In this document: piece by piece, positions 44,696-54,130 of the stretch
Numbering within the stretch: position 1 is the stretch's first letter
How the letters are laid out: each line of letters opens with the position of its first letter
Source of the DNA: Paenibacillus xylanexedens
GTDB lineage: Bacteria > Bacillota > Bacilli > Paenibacillales > Paenibacillaceae
Length of the DNA stretch: 64,000 nucleotides
Assembly: GCF_001908275.1 (NCBI RefSeq)
Contig: NZ_CP018620.1
Location: forward strand, 5,394,001-5,458,000
Reading direction: 5' to 3'
Program-made: the position numbers and the translations under genes
Notes under the pieces: model-generated
Database searches by the model: none
What the model was told of the DNA's origin: nothing
What the model saw: the letters and a program-made list of their open reading frames with translations, nothing else

Positions 44696-47554
44696 TTATG
44701 CTGAAAACTTTGTACTTTTCGGTACGAAGCGGCCAGAACCACCCATACGGCGGCGGTTACGACGACCACCCCAGACGCTGCCTGCGCCCATAAGGAACGT
44801 GGGAATGCCCGCAGCAACGATACAGATCGCCCACTCACGCAAACCAAGCGGTACGGTTTTGAAGATCGGCTGCAAGGGTTCAACGTACATGACAACCAGC
44901 ATCAGTACAACCGATGAAATCACAGCAAGAACCAGATATTTGTTCTGTAGTGGATTCCGGTGGAAGATCGACCGCGAACTACGGCAATCAAAGACATGAA
45001 TGAGTTGCGCCAAAACGAGTGTCGCGAATGCCACCGACTGTGCCTTGATCAGTTGCCCCGGATTATCCGGTGCAGCCTGAAGGGTAAGCCAGAACGCTCC
45101 GAGTGTGCATAATCCAATCAACACACCCCGGCTAACGATTTTCCAACCCAGTCTCCGCGCAAAAATATTTTCCTTGGCTCCACGGGGTTTGTGTTCCATC
45201 AAATCTTTCTCAGGCTGATCTACCCCGAGCGCCATTGCAGGCAAACCATCCGTCACCAGGTTAACCCACAGAATCTGAATAGGCACGAGTGGTAGCGGTA
45301 GGCCCATCATCATTGCAAAGAACATTGTCAATATTTCGCCCACGTTTGATGCCAGCAAATAACGGATAAACTTGCGAATGTTCTCATAAATATTACGGCC
45401 TTCTTCAATGGCAGCCACAATGGTTGAGAAGTTATCATCACTCAGAATGAGCGCCGAAGCTTCCTTCGTGACATCTGTACCCGTAATGCCCATCGCGATC
45501 CCGATGTCTGCTGCTTTAATGGCTGGAGCATCATTAACTCCATCACCCGTCATGGCGACGACATGCCCTTTGCGCTGTAACGATTTCACGATGCGAAGCT
45601 TGTGTTCCGGAGATACCCTTGAGAACACGTATATGCCCTCTACCTGTTTATCCAGTTGATCGTCTGTCATGCCTGCCAGTTGCTGACCACTTAACGAAGC
45701 CCCTCCGCGGGGAAGAATCCCCAACTGATGAGCAATGGCTTCTGCCGTTGTTCCATGATCACCTGTGATCATGACAGTTCGAATCCCCGCCTTGCGGCAT
45801 GTGGCAATCGCATCTCGCACTTCACGACGCGGCGGATCAATCATACCTGCAAGTCCTACGAAAACAAGCTGACTTTCGGCGGCGTGTTCGTCAGCCACTT
45901 TTTCTTCCGGCCGCACTTCACGGTAGGCCATTCCGAGGACACGTAGTGCTGCTCCGGCCATGCTCTCATTTGCAGCCATTACTTTCTGTCGCAGTGTTCC
46001 AGTGAAAGGTACAACCTTGCCTTCCCACAAAATATAACTACAGTGTCCGATCAACACATCCGGTGCACCTTTGGTATAGATCATTCGGCCTCCCTGATGA
46101 TGAACCAGGACCGACATGCGTTTACGCTCCGAATCAAACGGGAATTCCTGCTGGCGGGCATACAACTCTTTGAGTCCGGCAGGAGTAAGCCCCATTTTGG
46201 AGGCCAGTATGACGAGTGCCCCTTCCGTCGGATCGCCTTTCAGCTCCCAGAATACATTGTCTCGTTGAACGGTTTCTTCTTGGAGATCACCTTTTTTCGT
46301 ATTTTTCTTGACGTCCTTTTTGTTATCCTTGCCCTTTTTCTTGCTCCCCACCTCGCTTGCAGCACTTTCCACAATACTCGCATTGTTGCAAAGCGCGCTG
46401 ATCTGAAGCATTCTGCGCAGGGACTGGTCACTCTTCAGTTCCACCGTACGACCGTTCTCCAGCATCTGACCTTCAGGTGCATAACCATCCCCGGTAACCT
46501 TGATGCTGCGTCCCTCCAGCCACACATCCGTTACCGTCATCTTGTTCTGGGTGAGCGTGCCAGTCTTATCCGAACAGATTACGGATGCACAACCAAGGGT
46601 CTCGACAGAAGGCAGTTTGCGTACAATGGCTTTACGTTTGATCATACGCTGTACGCCTAGTGCAAGTGCAATGGTTACAATTGCCGGCAGACCCTCCGGT
46701 ATGGCAGCCACCGCGAGGCTGACCCCTGCCAGAAACATGCCAACGGCTGGTTGTCCGTGCAATATCCCTGCGACGACAACCATAATGGTTAATCCCAATG
46801 CGACAAAAATCAGAATTTTGCCCAATTGCTCCAGCCTGTGCTGTAACGGTGTTTCTTGCTCCTCCGTATTCTGGATTAGATCGGCAATTTTGCCCATCTC
46901 GGTCTTCATCCCCGTACGGATAACCACACCTTTGGCTGTGCCACGAGTGACCATGGTACCCATAAAACCAATATTCTTCTGATCACCCAGCGGAACGTCC
47001 TCGTCCGCAATCGGAAGGCAATGTTTGCTTACAGGAACCGATTCCCCGGTAAGTGCCGACTCCTCGACATCCAGACTGTTCGTTTGCAGCCAGCGCACAT
47101 CAGCGGGTATGCGGTCCCCACTCTCCACCATGATAATATCCCCGGGGACAAGTTGTTTGGCGGCAAGGTGTACTTCCTGGCCTGAACGAAGCACTTTGGC
47201 AAGAGGTGCAGACAACTGTTTCAATGCACGAAGAGATCGTTCAGCCCGGAATTCCTGTACAAACCCCAGAATAGCATTCAGTACGATAATAGCCACAATC
47301 GTTACCGCATCCAGATACTCACCCAGTAATCCGGATACCAACGTTGCTCCCATCAACACCAGCACCATAAAATCCTTGAACTGATTCAAGAGCAATGTAA
47401 TTGGAGAAATGCGTTTCCCCTCGCTCAGCTCATTCGAACCGACCACTTTCCTCTTCTCTGCTACAGCTTCATCCGTCAATCCTTCCTGCGGGCTGACGCC
47501 AAGAGTGTTACGAAGCTCTTCATCACTAAGTTGATGCCACTTGGTATGTTCCAT
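44696..47554 (-). CDS. Calcium-transporting P-type ATPase (YloB type)
   Basis: 952 aa P2A-type pump. The N-terminal cation domain starts [17 protein letters not shown], the M4 ion site is AIPEGLPAI, phosphorylation motif [10 protein letters not shown] at about 330, nucleotide domain KGAPDVLIG, hinge [16 protein letters not shown], and six C-terminal helices. The closest known type is B. subtilis YloB, a Ca2+ ATPase tied to sporulation. An inserted Lys-rich segment ([19 protein letters not shown]) sits in the nucleotide-binding domain just before the KGDPTEGAL motif. Adjacent to rqcH, as in B. subtilis, but transcribed away from it. Confidence 0.92.
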   Translation of the reverse strand: MEHTKWHQLSDEELRNTLGVSPQEGLTDEAVAEKRKVVGSNELSEGKRISPITLLLNQFKDFMVLVLMGATLVSGLLGEYLDAVTIVAIIVLNAILGFVQEFRAERSLRALKQLSAPLAKVLRSGQEVHLAAKQLVPGDIIMVESGDRIPADVRWLQTNSLDVEESALTGESVPVSKHCLPIADEDVPLGDQKNIGFMGTMVTRGTAKGVVIRTGMKTEMGKIADLIQNTEEQETPLQHRLEQLGKILIFVALGLTIMVVVAGILHGQPAVGMFLAGVSLAVAAIPEGLPAIVTIALALGVQRMIKRKAIVRKLPSVETLGCASVICSDKTGTLTQNKMTVTDVWLEGRSIKVTGDGYAPEGQMLENGRTVELKSDQSLRRMLQISALCNNASIVESAASEVGSKKKGKDNKKDVKKNTKKGDLQEETVQRDNVFWELKGDPTEGALVILASKMGLTPAGLKELYARQQEFPFDSERKRMSVLVHHQGGRMIYTKGAPDVLIGHCSYILWEGKVVPFTGTLRQKVMAANESMAGAALRVLGMAYREVRPEEKVADEHAAESQLVFVGLAGMIDPPRREVRDAIATCRKAGIRTVMITGDHGTTAEAIAHQLGILPRGGASLSGQQLAGMTDDQLDKQVEGIYVFSRVSPEHKLRIVKSLQRKGHVVAMTGDGVNDAPAIKAADIGIAMGITGTDVTKEASALILSDDNFSTIVAAIEEGRNIYENIRKFIRYLLASNVGEILTMFFAMMMGLPLPLVPIQILWVNLVTDGLPAMALGVDQPEKDLMEHKPRGAKENIFARRLGWKIVSRGVLIGLCTLGAFWLTLQAAPDNPGQLIKAQSVAFATLVLAQLIHVFDCRSSRSIFHRNPLQNKYLVLAVISSVVLMLVVMYVEPLQPIFKTVPLGLREWAICIVAAGIPTFLMGAGSVWGGRRNRRRMGGSGRFVPKSTKFSA

Positions 47555-47909
47555 GCTTCAAGTTTCCCTCCCAGTCTGTATTTCATCTGCAAAATAAGCT
47601 CACATGACTCACCGGCGCGCTGGTCGACAGGCTGTACACTATGCCGGACAAACTACCTGCTCTATATGTATTCGGACAGGTCTGTGATTAGCACCCGGAA
47701 GGTGAATCCTTTCCCTGATGGACAGAATAGGCTAAAATAAAAGTCTGCGATGTTCTGCGCAGTACCAATTCCAGCGTTCAACAGGCAAGCAACGAAGAAT
47801 CTGTAGCCAGTCCTTGTTTTTTACATACCTGGTTGCACGTTTCAGTTATATAGATGAAGCATTTGGCATGATAAATGCAGATGCTCGATAGAGAGAGGAA
47901 GTGGAAAAA
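47555..47909. other. 355-bp divergent intergenic region
   Basis: Separates the ATPase (leftward) and rqcH (rightward), so both promoters should lie here. I could not pick a convincing -35/-10 pair for either. No repeat of family A or B and no clear hairpin was seen. Confidence 0.4.
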
Positions 47910-49682
47910 ATGGCATTGGACGGCATTGTAACACGGGCCATTGTTCATGAACTGCAAGGCTGCATTGGTGGACGTATCAGCAAAATCCATCAGCCGAATG
48001 GCCATGACGTAGTTCTCACCCTGCGTGCTCAGCGCGGAAATAGTAAATTGCTTGTTTCGGCAAGCCCAACCTATCCCCGTGTGCATTATACGGAAAAGAC
48101 ATTCCTTAACCCTACGGAAGCACCCATGTTCTGCATGTTGCTCCGTAAGCACTGTGAAGGTGCAATCATTGAGGAGATCCGTCAGATTGGCATGGAGCGT
48201 ATTATCCACATCAATGTGCGCCAGCGCGACGAACTGGGGGATGTTTCGGTTAAACGGATCATCATTGAATTGATGGGGCGTCACAGTAATATTATTTTGC
48301 TTGATCCTGTTACAGGAACGATTCTGGATGGCATTCATCATGTGACTCCTTCCATCAGTAGCTACCGGGTAATCATGCCTGGATTCGCGTATACTGCCCC
48401 ACCCGAGCAACATAAAAGTAATCCGCTCGAAGTGAGTCGTACAGCATTCGAGGACAGCTATCATGCCGCTGAAGAAGATGCATCACGCTGGCTTGTGAAC
48501 TCCTTTAGCGGTCTTAGCCCGTTAATTGCGGGAGAGATTGCTGCTCGTGGAATTGCTGCTGAAGGCACAGTGAGTACTCAAGCTGTGGTTGAGGGTGAAA
48601 GCCGAGTTGAGGCTGGTGCACTCTGGAACGCTTTTGAAGCCGTGATGGGGCCTGTCAGAGATCATATCTACACACCTGTAACCGGAATGAACGCCAAAGG
48701 CAAAATGATTTTCTCGGCCGTTCATCTTCAGAGCATTCAGGACTTGGAGAAAACCTATGACACGATGAGCAAGTGCATGGAGGATTACTACGGAGACAAG
48801 GCAGAACGGGACACGGTTAAACAGAGAGTAAGTGATCTGCTCCGTTTTCTGCAGAATGAGCGAAGCAAAAACATCAAAAAGCTGGACAACCTGAACAAGG
48901 ATCTGCTGGAAGCGGACGATGCGGACAAGTTCAGACTATGGGGTGAGTTGCTGTTTGCCTCCCTGCATCAGGTTCACAAAGGGGACAAGAGCGTGGAGCT
49001 TGTGAACTTCTACGATGAAGACCAAGCCAACATTACCATTCAGCTTGATCCACTGCTCACACCGTCTGACAACGCACAACGTTATTTCAAGCGTTATAAC
49101 AAATATAAGAACAGTCTGGCTGTCATTCATGAGCAGCTTGGCAAAACCAAAGACGAGATCGACTATCTCGATAACCTGTTACAGCAGCTCTCCATTGCAT
49201 CGATGAACGATATTGAGGAAATACGGGACGAGCTTGTACAGCAAGGATACCTTCGTGACCGTAATAAAAAGGGTAAAAAGAAGAAGAAAAGTGACCGTCC
49301 AACCGTACACCAGTTCACCTCCTCCGAGGGGATTGATATTCTTGTGGGCAAAAACAACCTGCAAAATGAGTATGTGACCAACCGTCTTGCTTCTTCCAAC
49401 GACACCTGGCTGCATACCAAAGACATTCCAGGTTCACATGTCGTTATTCGCAGTACAGACTTTGGTGAAGCTACATTGGAAGAAGCAGCTCAGCTTGCTG
49501 CCTACTTCAGCCAAGCCAAGGAGTCCAGCAGTGTGCCTGTGGATTACACGTTTATCCGTCATGTGCGCAAACCAAGTGGTGCGAAGCCTGGTTTTGTGAT
49601 CTATGATCATCAGAAGACGTTGTTTGTCACGCCAAATGATGAATTGATCAAGAGTCTGCCATCCACGATTAAAAATGGATAG
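47910..49682 (+). CDS. rqcH: Ribosome quality-control protein RqcH (Rqc2, NFACT family)
   Basis: 590 aa from the ATG at 47910 (MALDGIVTRAIVHELQG, with GAGAGAGGAA upstream); a GTG nine bases earlier is the alternative. NFACT-N domain 1-200 (GGRISKIHQPNGHDVVL), helix-hairpin-helix, long coiled coil about 280-430, then the NFACT-R RNA-binding domain from about 445 with ILVGKNNLQNEYVTNRLA and TWLHTKDIPGSHVVIR. It binds obstructed 50S subunits and directs poly-alanine tailing. A basic linker KKGKKKKKSDRP precedes NFACT-R. Repeat A copy 4 begins 3 bp past the stop. Confidence 0.93.
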   Translation: MALDGIVTRAIVHELQGCIGGRISKIHQPNGHDVVLTLRAQRGNSKLLVSASPTYPRVHYTEKTFLNPTEAPMFCMLLRKHCEGAIIEEIRQIGMERIIHINVRQRDELGDVSVKRIIIELMGRHSNIILLDPVTGTILDGIHHVTPSISSYRVIMPGFAYTAPPEQHKSNPLEVSRTAFEDSYHAAEEDASRWLVNSFSGLSPLIAGEIAARGIAAEGTVSTQAVVEGESRVEAGALWNAFEAVMGPVRDHIYTPVTGMNAKGKMIFSAVHLQSIQDLEKTYDTMSKCMEDYYGDKAERDTVKQRVSDLLRFLQNERSKNIKKLDNLNKDLLEADDADKFRLWGELLFASLHQVHKGDKSVELVNFYDEDQANITIQLDPLLTPSDNAQRYFKRYNKYKNSLAVIHEQLGKTKDEIDYLDNLLQQLSIASMNDIEEIRDELVQQGYLRDRNKKGKKKKKSDRPTVHQFTSSEGIDILVGKNNLQNEYVTNRLASSNDTWLHTKDIPGSHVVIRSTDFGEATLEEAAQLAAYFSQAKESSSVPVDYTFIRHVRKPSGAKPGFVIYDHQKTLFVTPNDELIKSLPSTIKNG

Positions 49683-49685
49683 TAT

Positions 49686-49874
49686 ATATAAGTTGAACTA
49701 AAGATTATTTACACTGACACTACGATGACAGAACAACCTTCCAATCGCTGTTATCCCCAGATTTTTCTGATCCCCTTTTTCAAGGGTAAATCCGGGGATA
49801 AAGGCGAACGCTCCGCTTTTTCAGGTTTTTTCTGTCCTCTCCGTTAACGAATAAATGATTAGTTCAACTTATAT
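49686..49874 (+). repeat. Long-hairpin repeat family A, copy 4
   Basis: Best-preserved ends: ATATAAGTTGAACTAA and TTAGTTCAACTTATAT are exact 16-bp inverses. Inside: GACAGAA / TTCTGTC, AACCT / AGGTT, TTATCCCC-GATTT / AAATC-GGGGATAA, and a small CCCCTT...AAGGG top hairpin. The unpaired side strand GGCGAACGCTCCGCTTTTTC is kept. Lies at the 3' end of rqcH. Confidence 0.88.
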
Positions 49875-49894
49875 AGATGTAATAGTAACAATAG

Positions 49895-49931
49895 AAAAAT
49901 CCCCTGACCATTAACGGTTCAGGGGATTTTT
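49895..49931 (+). terminator. rqcH terminator (bidirectional)
   Basis: AAAAATCCCCTGA and TCAGGGGATTTTT are exact 13-bp inverses around an 11-nt loop. Confidence 0.92.
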
Positions 49932-49987
49932 GTGGTTGCACTACATGTTTGAATGATATGTGAAGCTCAGCTTATTTAGCTTTCTCT

Positions 49988-50016
49988 TTGAATATTAATT
50001 CATTTATATGTATAAT
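49988..50016 (+). promoter_or_regulatory. Promoter of the acetyltransferase gene
   Basis: TTGAAT (49988-49993), 17-bp spacer, perfect TATAAT (50011-50016), 45 bp before the ATG. Confidence 0.65.
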
Positions 50017-50061
50017 GATTCAATTGTGATGAATAAAATTTATAGTTAAAGGAAGTGTACC

Positions 50062-50508
50062 ATGACCATACATATTAGAGAAACTCAACCTGATGATCTG
50101 AAACCCTTGATGGCATTAATGCATGACTATGTTGTGGGATTCTACAACAACCCTTGGCCTGGTGATCAATCCATCCAGCTTTTGATCAACAACCTGCTTA
50201 ATCAGCAGATCGGTGCTCAATTCGTGGCAGAAGAGGACGGGAAGCTTATCGGATTTTCCACCCTGTTCTTTACATACAGCACGATGAAAGCAGAACGTGT
50301 CGCCATCATGAATGACCTATTTGTTACGGAAACATTCAGAGAGGGCGAAGCAGAAGCTAAATTATTTGCACACTGTCAGCAGTATACGCGTAACCATGGA
50401 TGTGCATATATGTCTTGGATCACAGCAGTGACCAATGAGCGGGCACAGCAATTATTCGAACGTCTTGGGGCTACACGTGGCGCTTGGGTAAACTATTCCA
50501 TTACATAG
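50062..50508 (+). CDS. GNAT-family N-acetyltransferase
   Basis: 148 aa. N-terminal strand-helix HIRETQPDDLKPLMALMHDY, then VAEEDGKLIGFSTLFFTYST, the acetyl-CoA region IMNDLFVTETFREGEAEAKLF and the last part SWITAVTNERAQQLFERLGA, the usual GNAT end. AAAGGAAGTG precedes the ATG. Own promoter and terminator, so a single-gene unit. Substrate unknown. Confidence 0.85.
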   Translation: MTIHIRETQPDDLKPLMALMHDYVVGFYNNPWPGDQSIQLLINNLLNQQIGAQFVAEEDGKLIGFSTLFFTYSTMKAERVAIMNDLFVTETFREGEAEAKLFAHCQQYTRNHGCAYMSWITAVTNERAQQLFERLGATRGAWVNYSIT

Positions 50509-50522
50509 ACTATTTTCAGAAC

Positions 50523-50579
50523 AAAAAAAGGGACATGCAAACATGAAGGTTCAGCCCTATCATGCTTGCATGTCCTTTA
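50523..50579 (+). terminator. Bidirectional terminator between acetyltransferase and PHP gene
   Basis: GGACATGCAA and TTGCATGTCC pair, extended by CATGA / TCATG. Seven A lie on the left (T on the minus strand); TTTAC lies on the right. Serves both convergent genes. Confidence 0.8.
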
Positions 50580-50650
50580 CTCCTTCGATCTTAAATGTAT
50601 CCAGTAATACAGAATTTATTATAGTCAGATAGAGCGTTGCAACGTCTCGC

Positions 50651-51520
50651 TTACTCTCCCTTTTGCTGTGAAGCAGCTGCCTTCAACCTTTCCAACACAT
50701 CAACCGTTACGGTCTTGCTACCAAGATCTCCGTGGAAAACAACACCTTGCCGTTTGCCATGATAATCAGATCCACCTGTTTCAATGAGGTCGTATTCCTT
50801 GGCCAGCTTACCATACCTGCGTTCCTCTTCTGGGCCATGGTCCGAATGAAACACCTCAATGCCATCTGGACGAGAGTCTTCGATGATACGTCGCACCAAT
50901 TCATCATCATTATAGAGACCCGGATGGGCAATTACAGCGGCTCCACCTGCGGCTCTGATCCACTCGCAAGCATCCTCTGGTGCAACGCGGGGTACAGATA
51001 CAAAGCCTGGCTTGCCTTCAGCAAGATACTGATCAAAAGCATCCCGCATGTCGACCGCATATCCCTTCTTCACCAGCACATCGGCCATATGAGGTCTTCC
51101 AATACTCTCATCCGGCTCTAACGGTCGTCCCAGCTCATCCAGTACCTCCTGCCAGCTTATATCAAGCCCGAGTTCCTGCAGCTTGGCGATAATCAGATGA
51201 TTTCGCTCATCTCGCGCTTCTCGTAATCCGGCCAACCGTTGCAGGAATATCTCATTCTCCGTATTAACGTAATAGCCCAGCACATGAATATCTTTCCCGC
51301 CAGCCCGGGTGCTGATCTCCACTCCGGCAACAACATCAATATCGTACTCTTTTCCCGCTTGTTGTGCTTCCGCTACACCGGCTACTGTATCATGGTCTGT
51401 TAGGGCAACCGCAGATAGCCCTTTTTGTTTGGCAAGCTTCACATTATCAGCAGGTGGCTGCATTCCATCGGAAGCCTGACTATGCGTATGAAGATCACAG
51501 CGTCCTTGGCGCTGATCCAT
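50651..51520 (-). CDS. PHP-domain phosphoesterase (YciV/TrpH-like)
   Basis: 289 aa; ATG 51520 is 9 nt after AAAGGAG. Metal ligands of the PHP fold are in CDLHTHSQASDGM, ALTDHDTVAG, VEISTRAG and GSDYHGK near the C-terminus, with VIAHPGLYN between. Related E. coli RnaAM (YciV/TrpH) hydrolyses 3',5'-nucleotide bisphosphates and the 5' ends of short RNA. The substrate here is inferred from the family only. Confidence 0.88.
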   Translation of the reverse strand: MDQRQGRCDLHTHSQASDGMQPPADNVKLAKQKGLSAVALTDHDTVAGVAEAQQAGKEYDIDVVAGVEISTRAGGKDIHVLGYYVNTENEIFLQRLAGLREARDERNHLIIAKLQELGLDISWQEVLDELGRPLEPDESIGRPHMADVLVKKGYAVDMRDAFDQYLAEGKPGFVSVPRVAPEDACEWIRAAGGAAVIAHPGLYNDDELVRRIIEDSRPDGIEVFHSDHGPEEERRYGKLAKEYDLIETGGSDYHGKRQGVVFHGDLGSKTVTVDVLERLKAAASQQKGE

Positions 51521-51587
51521 GATCAACAGCTCCTTTGTTTAAAATTGATTATGATTCAATCTTATCTACCATTGATGTTGCCAACGA

Positions 51588-52511
51588 TTATGCCTTCCCC
51601 GTCTTATGTACCGACTTAGGCTGCTCCTGCTGACGCAGATAATTCAGGAAAGCGACTGCTGACAAGGGCAACAAGGACGATTTTAGATGGATGGCATAGA
51701 ACTGCCTTTTGAATTCGAGTCCACGGATATCCACAATATGAACAAGTCCCAGAGCCAGTTCATGCTGCACCGAAGAAGGAGATAACATCGTAATACCTAC
51801 CCCTGCCTCCACGGCCGATTTTACCGCTCCTGTACTGCCAAGTTCCATCACCACATTCATATCCTGTGGATCAATCTTTTTCTTTTGCAATTGGTCTTCC
51901 ATCACCTGACGAGTACCCGAGCCCTTCTCACGCAGCACAAAAGGATAATTCATTACATCCTCAATATTCACTTTGCTACGCTTAGCCAAATCATGTCCGG
52001 CAGGTACAATCAGTTTCAGCTCGTCCTGCATGACAGGCTCCACAATCATGTCCGGGTGGTGCACTGGCGCTTCAATCAGACCAAAATTAAGCTGGTGCTT
52101 CAATATATCATCCATAATTTGCGTTGTATTCATCACTTTCATGACAATTGAAATATCGGGATACTGAAGTGCAAATGGTCCGAGCATGCGTGGAAGCACA
52201 TATTCCCCGATTGTTAAGCTGGCTCCCAGCTGGAGTCTGCCCTGTAACATCTGGGTAAACGCCGACATCGCTTCGTCCGTCTGTCTGACCAGCTCTACAC
52301 TCCGTTTCGCATGAGGTAATAAAGTCCGGCCAGCCTCGGATAATTCTATTTTTTTGGTGGAACGATGCAGTAACTTGGTGCCAAAATAGTCCTCCAATGA
52401 TTGAATCTGCATCGTTACTGCCGGTTGAGTCATATGTAATGCTTGTGCCGCAGCCGAGAAACTCCCTTTCTCTGCTACCGTATAAAAAATATGCAATTGG
52501 TGAAAATTCAT
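51588..52511 (-). CDS. LysR-family transcriptional regulator
   Basis: 307 aa. N-terminal winged helix FHQLHIFYTVAEKGSFSAAAQALHMTQ (first 30 residues or so), then a periplasmic-binding-protein-like effector domain from about 90 (LQLGASLTIGEYVLPRML). The pattern with SLTIGEYVLP is that of CysL/YwfK-like members that act in sulfur or amino acid metabolism. No target is obvious next door. Ribosome site AGAGGGGCG. Confidence 0.9.
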   Translation of the reverse strand: MNFHQLHIFYTVAEKGSFSAAAQALHMTQPAVTMQIQSLEDYFGTKLLHRSTKKIELSEAGRTLLPHAKRSVELVRQTDEAMSAFTQMLQGRLQLGASLTIGEYVLPRMLGPFALQYPDISIVMKVMNTTQIMDDILKHQLNFGLIEAPVHHPDMIVEPVMQDELKLIVPAGHDLAKRSKVNIEDVMNYPFVLREKGSGTRQVMEDQLQKKKIDPQDMNVVMELGSTGAVKSAVEAGVGITMLSPSSVQHELALGLVHIVDIRGLEFKRQFYAIHLKSSLLPLSAVAFLNYLRQQEQPKSVHKTGKA

Positions 52512-52568
52512 ATCTTCGCCCCTCTTCGATTACACTCTCTACATTGTAGCCGATTTCCCGCTTGGCAA

Positions 52569-52597
52569 CAAAAAAAGCATGCAGCTTGTCTGCATGC
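52569..52597 (-). terminator. Terminator of the 145-aa gene
   Basis: Minus strand: GCATGCAG and CTGCATGC around ACAAG, followed by seven T. Confidence 0.85.
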
Positions 52598-52643
52598 GAT
52601 AATACTTGAATCTATGATTTCAACATATTGAATCTACTCAGGC

Positions 52644-53081
52644 TTACTTATGCTTGCGGCTATTTTTGACCAGCGTCATTCTTCTTGAATGTCTTAACCA
52701 TGAATAATATGATTTCAGGTCCCTCAACTCAATGGTCTCCGACATACGTCCCAGAAACGTAACCACAATCATTTTGTGCAGCGGGTTGCCCGCAATATCA
52801 TATTCTCCTTCAAGTTCGGAAAATTCGGCGACCACCACCAGATCCTCATCAATCAGGTAGACGTCCTGTTCATTACGGTAGTATGGTGTTATACGGTCCT
52901 GCTTCAGACACTCCCATAACCACGCCGCAATATGGTCATCATCACTACGTGCAGGCTCAATACGGTCTGCATACCGCATCTTGGCATGATGGGTAATGAC
53001 GATGTCGGCCACTTTCTTGTCTCCAAGAGCCACGAAAAACGGCTCGTAGGTGCTCCAACGTTGCATCACCTTATCACGCAT
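52644..53081 (-). CDS. Conserved protein of unknown function
   Basis: 145 aa from the ATG at 53081 with GGTGGAGAG upstream. Cytoplasmic, no signal or membrane helix. Mixed alpha/beta with ITHHAKMRYADRIEPARSDD, then a beta-rich part YLIDEDLVVVAEFSELEGEY and VVTFLGRMSETIELRDL. The H-A-K-M-R-Y-A-D-R motif followed by strands recalls BrnT/RelE-like small RNases, but no antitoxin partner is adjacent, so this is only a structural hint. A terminator follows; ylbG is the next gene upstream. Confidence 0.6.
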   Translation of the reverse strand: MRDKVMQRWSTYEPFFVALGDKKVADIVITHHAKMRYADRIEPARSDDDHIAAWLWECLKQDRITPYYRNEQDVYLIDEDLVVVAEFSELEGEYDIAGNPLHKMIVVTFLGRMSETIELRDLKSYYSWLRHSRRMTLVKNSRKHK

Positions 53082-53212
53082 GGGAATCACTCTCCACCAG
53101 ATAGGACTTTCTATCTATTTATTACCAAATATATTACAACATTAGTCCCGCAACCTCAAGGCGTAAGTTTAACTTTTTTTCACAATAGCCAATTTGTGTA
53201 TAATTCAAGAAA

Positions 53213-53231
53213 AGAGCGACCCCAAAGGGTC
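53213..53231 (-). terminator. Possible terminator of ylbG
   Basis: Minus strand: short GACCC-TTT-GGGGTC stem followed by GCTCTTTTCTT. The stem is short, so this is tentative. Confidence 0.45.
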
Positions 53232-53246
53232 CCTCCAGTTTCTCGT

Positions 53247-53510
53247 CTATATTCCGTAAAAGCTCGTTTTGTCCATCGTTTTGCTGGCATACTCGGTTTT
53301 GATCTCATTACGATACGAGCGTTCGATCTTGCGCACATAGGAAAGTCGCTTCACATTTTTCATCGTATCATCTGCCCGTTCTGCATTAACATACATGACT
53401 ACATAATGCATACGGCGGGAAATATAATGCACGGTGCCATATTTTTCGAGATTACGGGCAGCCTTCAAATCACTGACCCAAATAATGAATCCTGTCCTTT
53501 CCGCAAACAT
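53247..53510 (-). CDS. ylbG: YlbG family protein (DUF2129)
   Basis: 87 aa from the second of two adjacent ATG codons. It matches YlbG: MFAERTGFIIWV, NLEKYGTVHYISRRMHYVVMYV and VKRLSYVRKIERSYRNEIKTE. Small beta-alpha protein of unknown function, usually kept next to ylbF as here. It begins 30 bp after the ricF stop. Confidence 0.9.
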   Translation of the reverse strand: MFAERTGFIIWVSDLKAARNLEKYGTVHYISRRMHYVVMYVNAERADDTMKNVKRLSYVRKIERSYRNEIKTEYASKTMDKTSFYGI

Positions 53511-53540
53511 CATCGTTCCCCGCCCTTCTATAATGATGAC

Positions 53541-53978
53541 TTAACTGCAACCACACTTGCCGCCACTACCGCAGCCGCCCTTTGGATTCGGGTCATTACT
53601 CGGTACCTTAATGGTCGTTGACACTGCAAATGCAATGGTCTCTGACATCTGAAATAACATATCATCCAGGGACTTCTCTGCCTGTTTGAAGCGGATTACC
53701 GCCTCGAAATTTTCCAACTCCTGTTCCAGAGCCTTCACCTGGTCTTTTGCTGCATGATAATCCGGGTGAAAATGACCGAAACGCTGTGTTTCTTCAAACA
53801 ATTCCTTCTTGGCATTCAGCTTCCGAATCCCCATCTGAATCTCAGGGGTAGTCTCGACTTGCTGCTTCCAATATAAATAATCCGATACTTCGGCAGATTG
53901 GTTAATCATGTCGCCCAGTTCATATGCGCCCGTTAACACTTGGGCCATATCGACCGTGTTCATTTCCGCTACGCTCAT
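53541..53978 (-). CDS. ricF: RicF (YlbF), subunit of the Y-complex
   Basis: 145 aa, mostly helical (YlbF/YmcA fold): AYELGDMINQSAEVSDYLYW, PEIQMGIRKLNAKKELFEE and a coiled segment to about 110. The C-terminus ends GGCGSGGKCGCS with three Cys, the region shown in the RicAFT complex to take part in [4Fe-4S] binding. The complex steers RNase Y cleavage of operon transcripts and affects sporulation and biofilm choice. Partners ricA and ricT are not in this window. Confidence 0.88.
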   Translation of the reverse strand: MSVAEMNTVDMAQVLTGAYELGDMINQSAEVSDYLYWKQQVETTPEIQMGIRKLNAKKELFEETQRFGHFHPDYHAAKDQVKALEQELENFEAVIRFKQAEKSLDDMLFQMSETIAFAVSTTIKVPSNDPNPKGGCGSGGKCGCS

Positions 53979-54130
53979 GAAATATTCATCCTATCTATAT
54001 ATAAAGTTCTACTTAACGTAGACTACCTCATCATAGCATATCCATGAATAGTTAAGAAGAGTTTTTCCTGCAATTAGAAATAGGGGGAACTCTAAAATTC
54101 GCCTTTCAACCTGATATTCACGTGAAATAG

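Larger units (their letters stand above)
49683..50061. other. 379-bp intergenic region after rqcH
   Basis: Fully accounted for by repeat A copy 4, a strong terminator and the promoter of the next gene. A near-perfect AGCT inverted pair just before that promoter (about 49966-49981) may be part of its control. Confidence 0.6.

Noticed and set aside
47778..48464. Minus-strand open frame of 228 codons opposite rqcH
   Set aside because: It lies over the intergenic region and the conserved NFACT-N coding region; no ribosome site and no motif.
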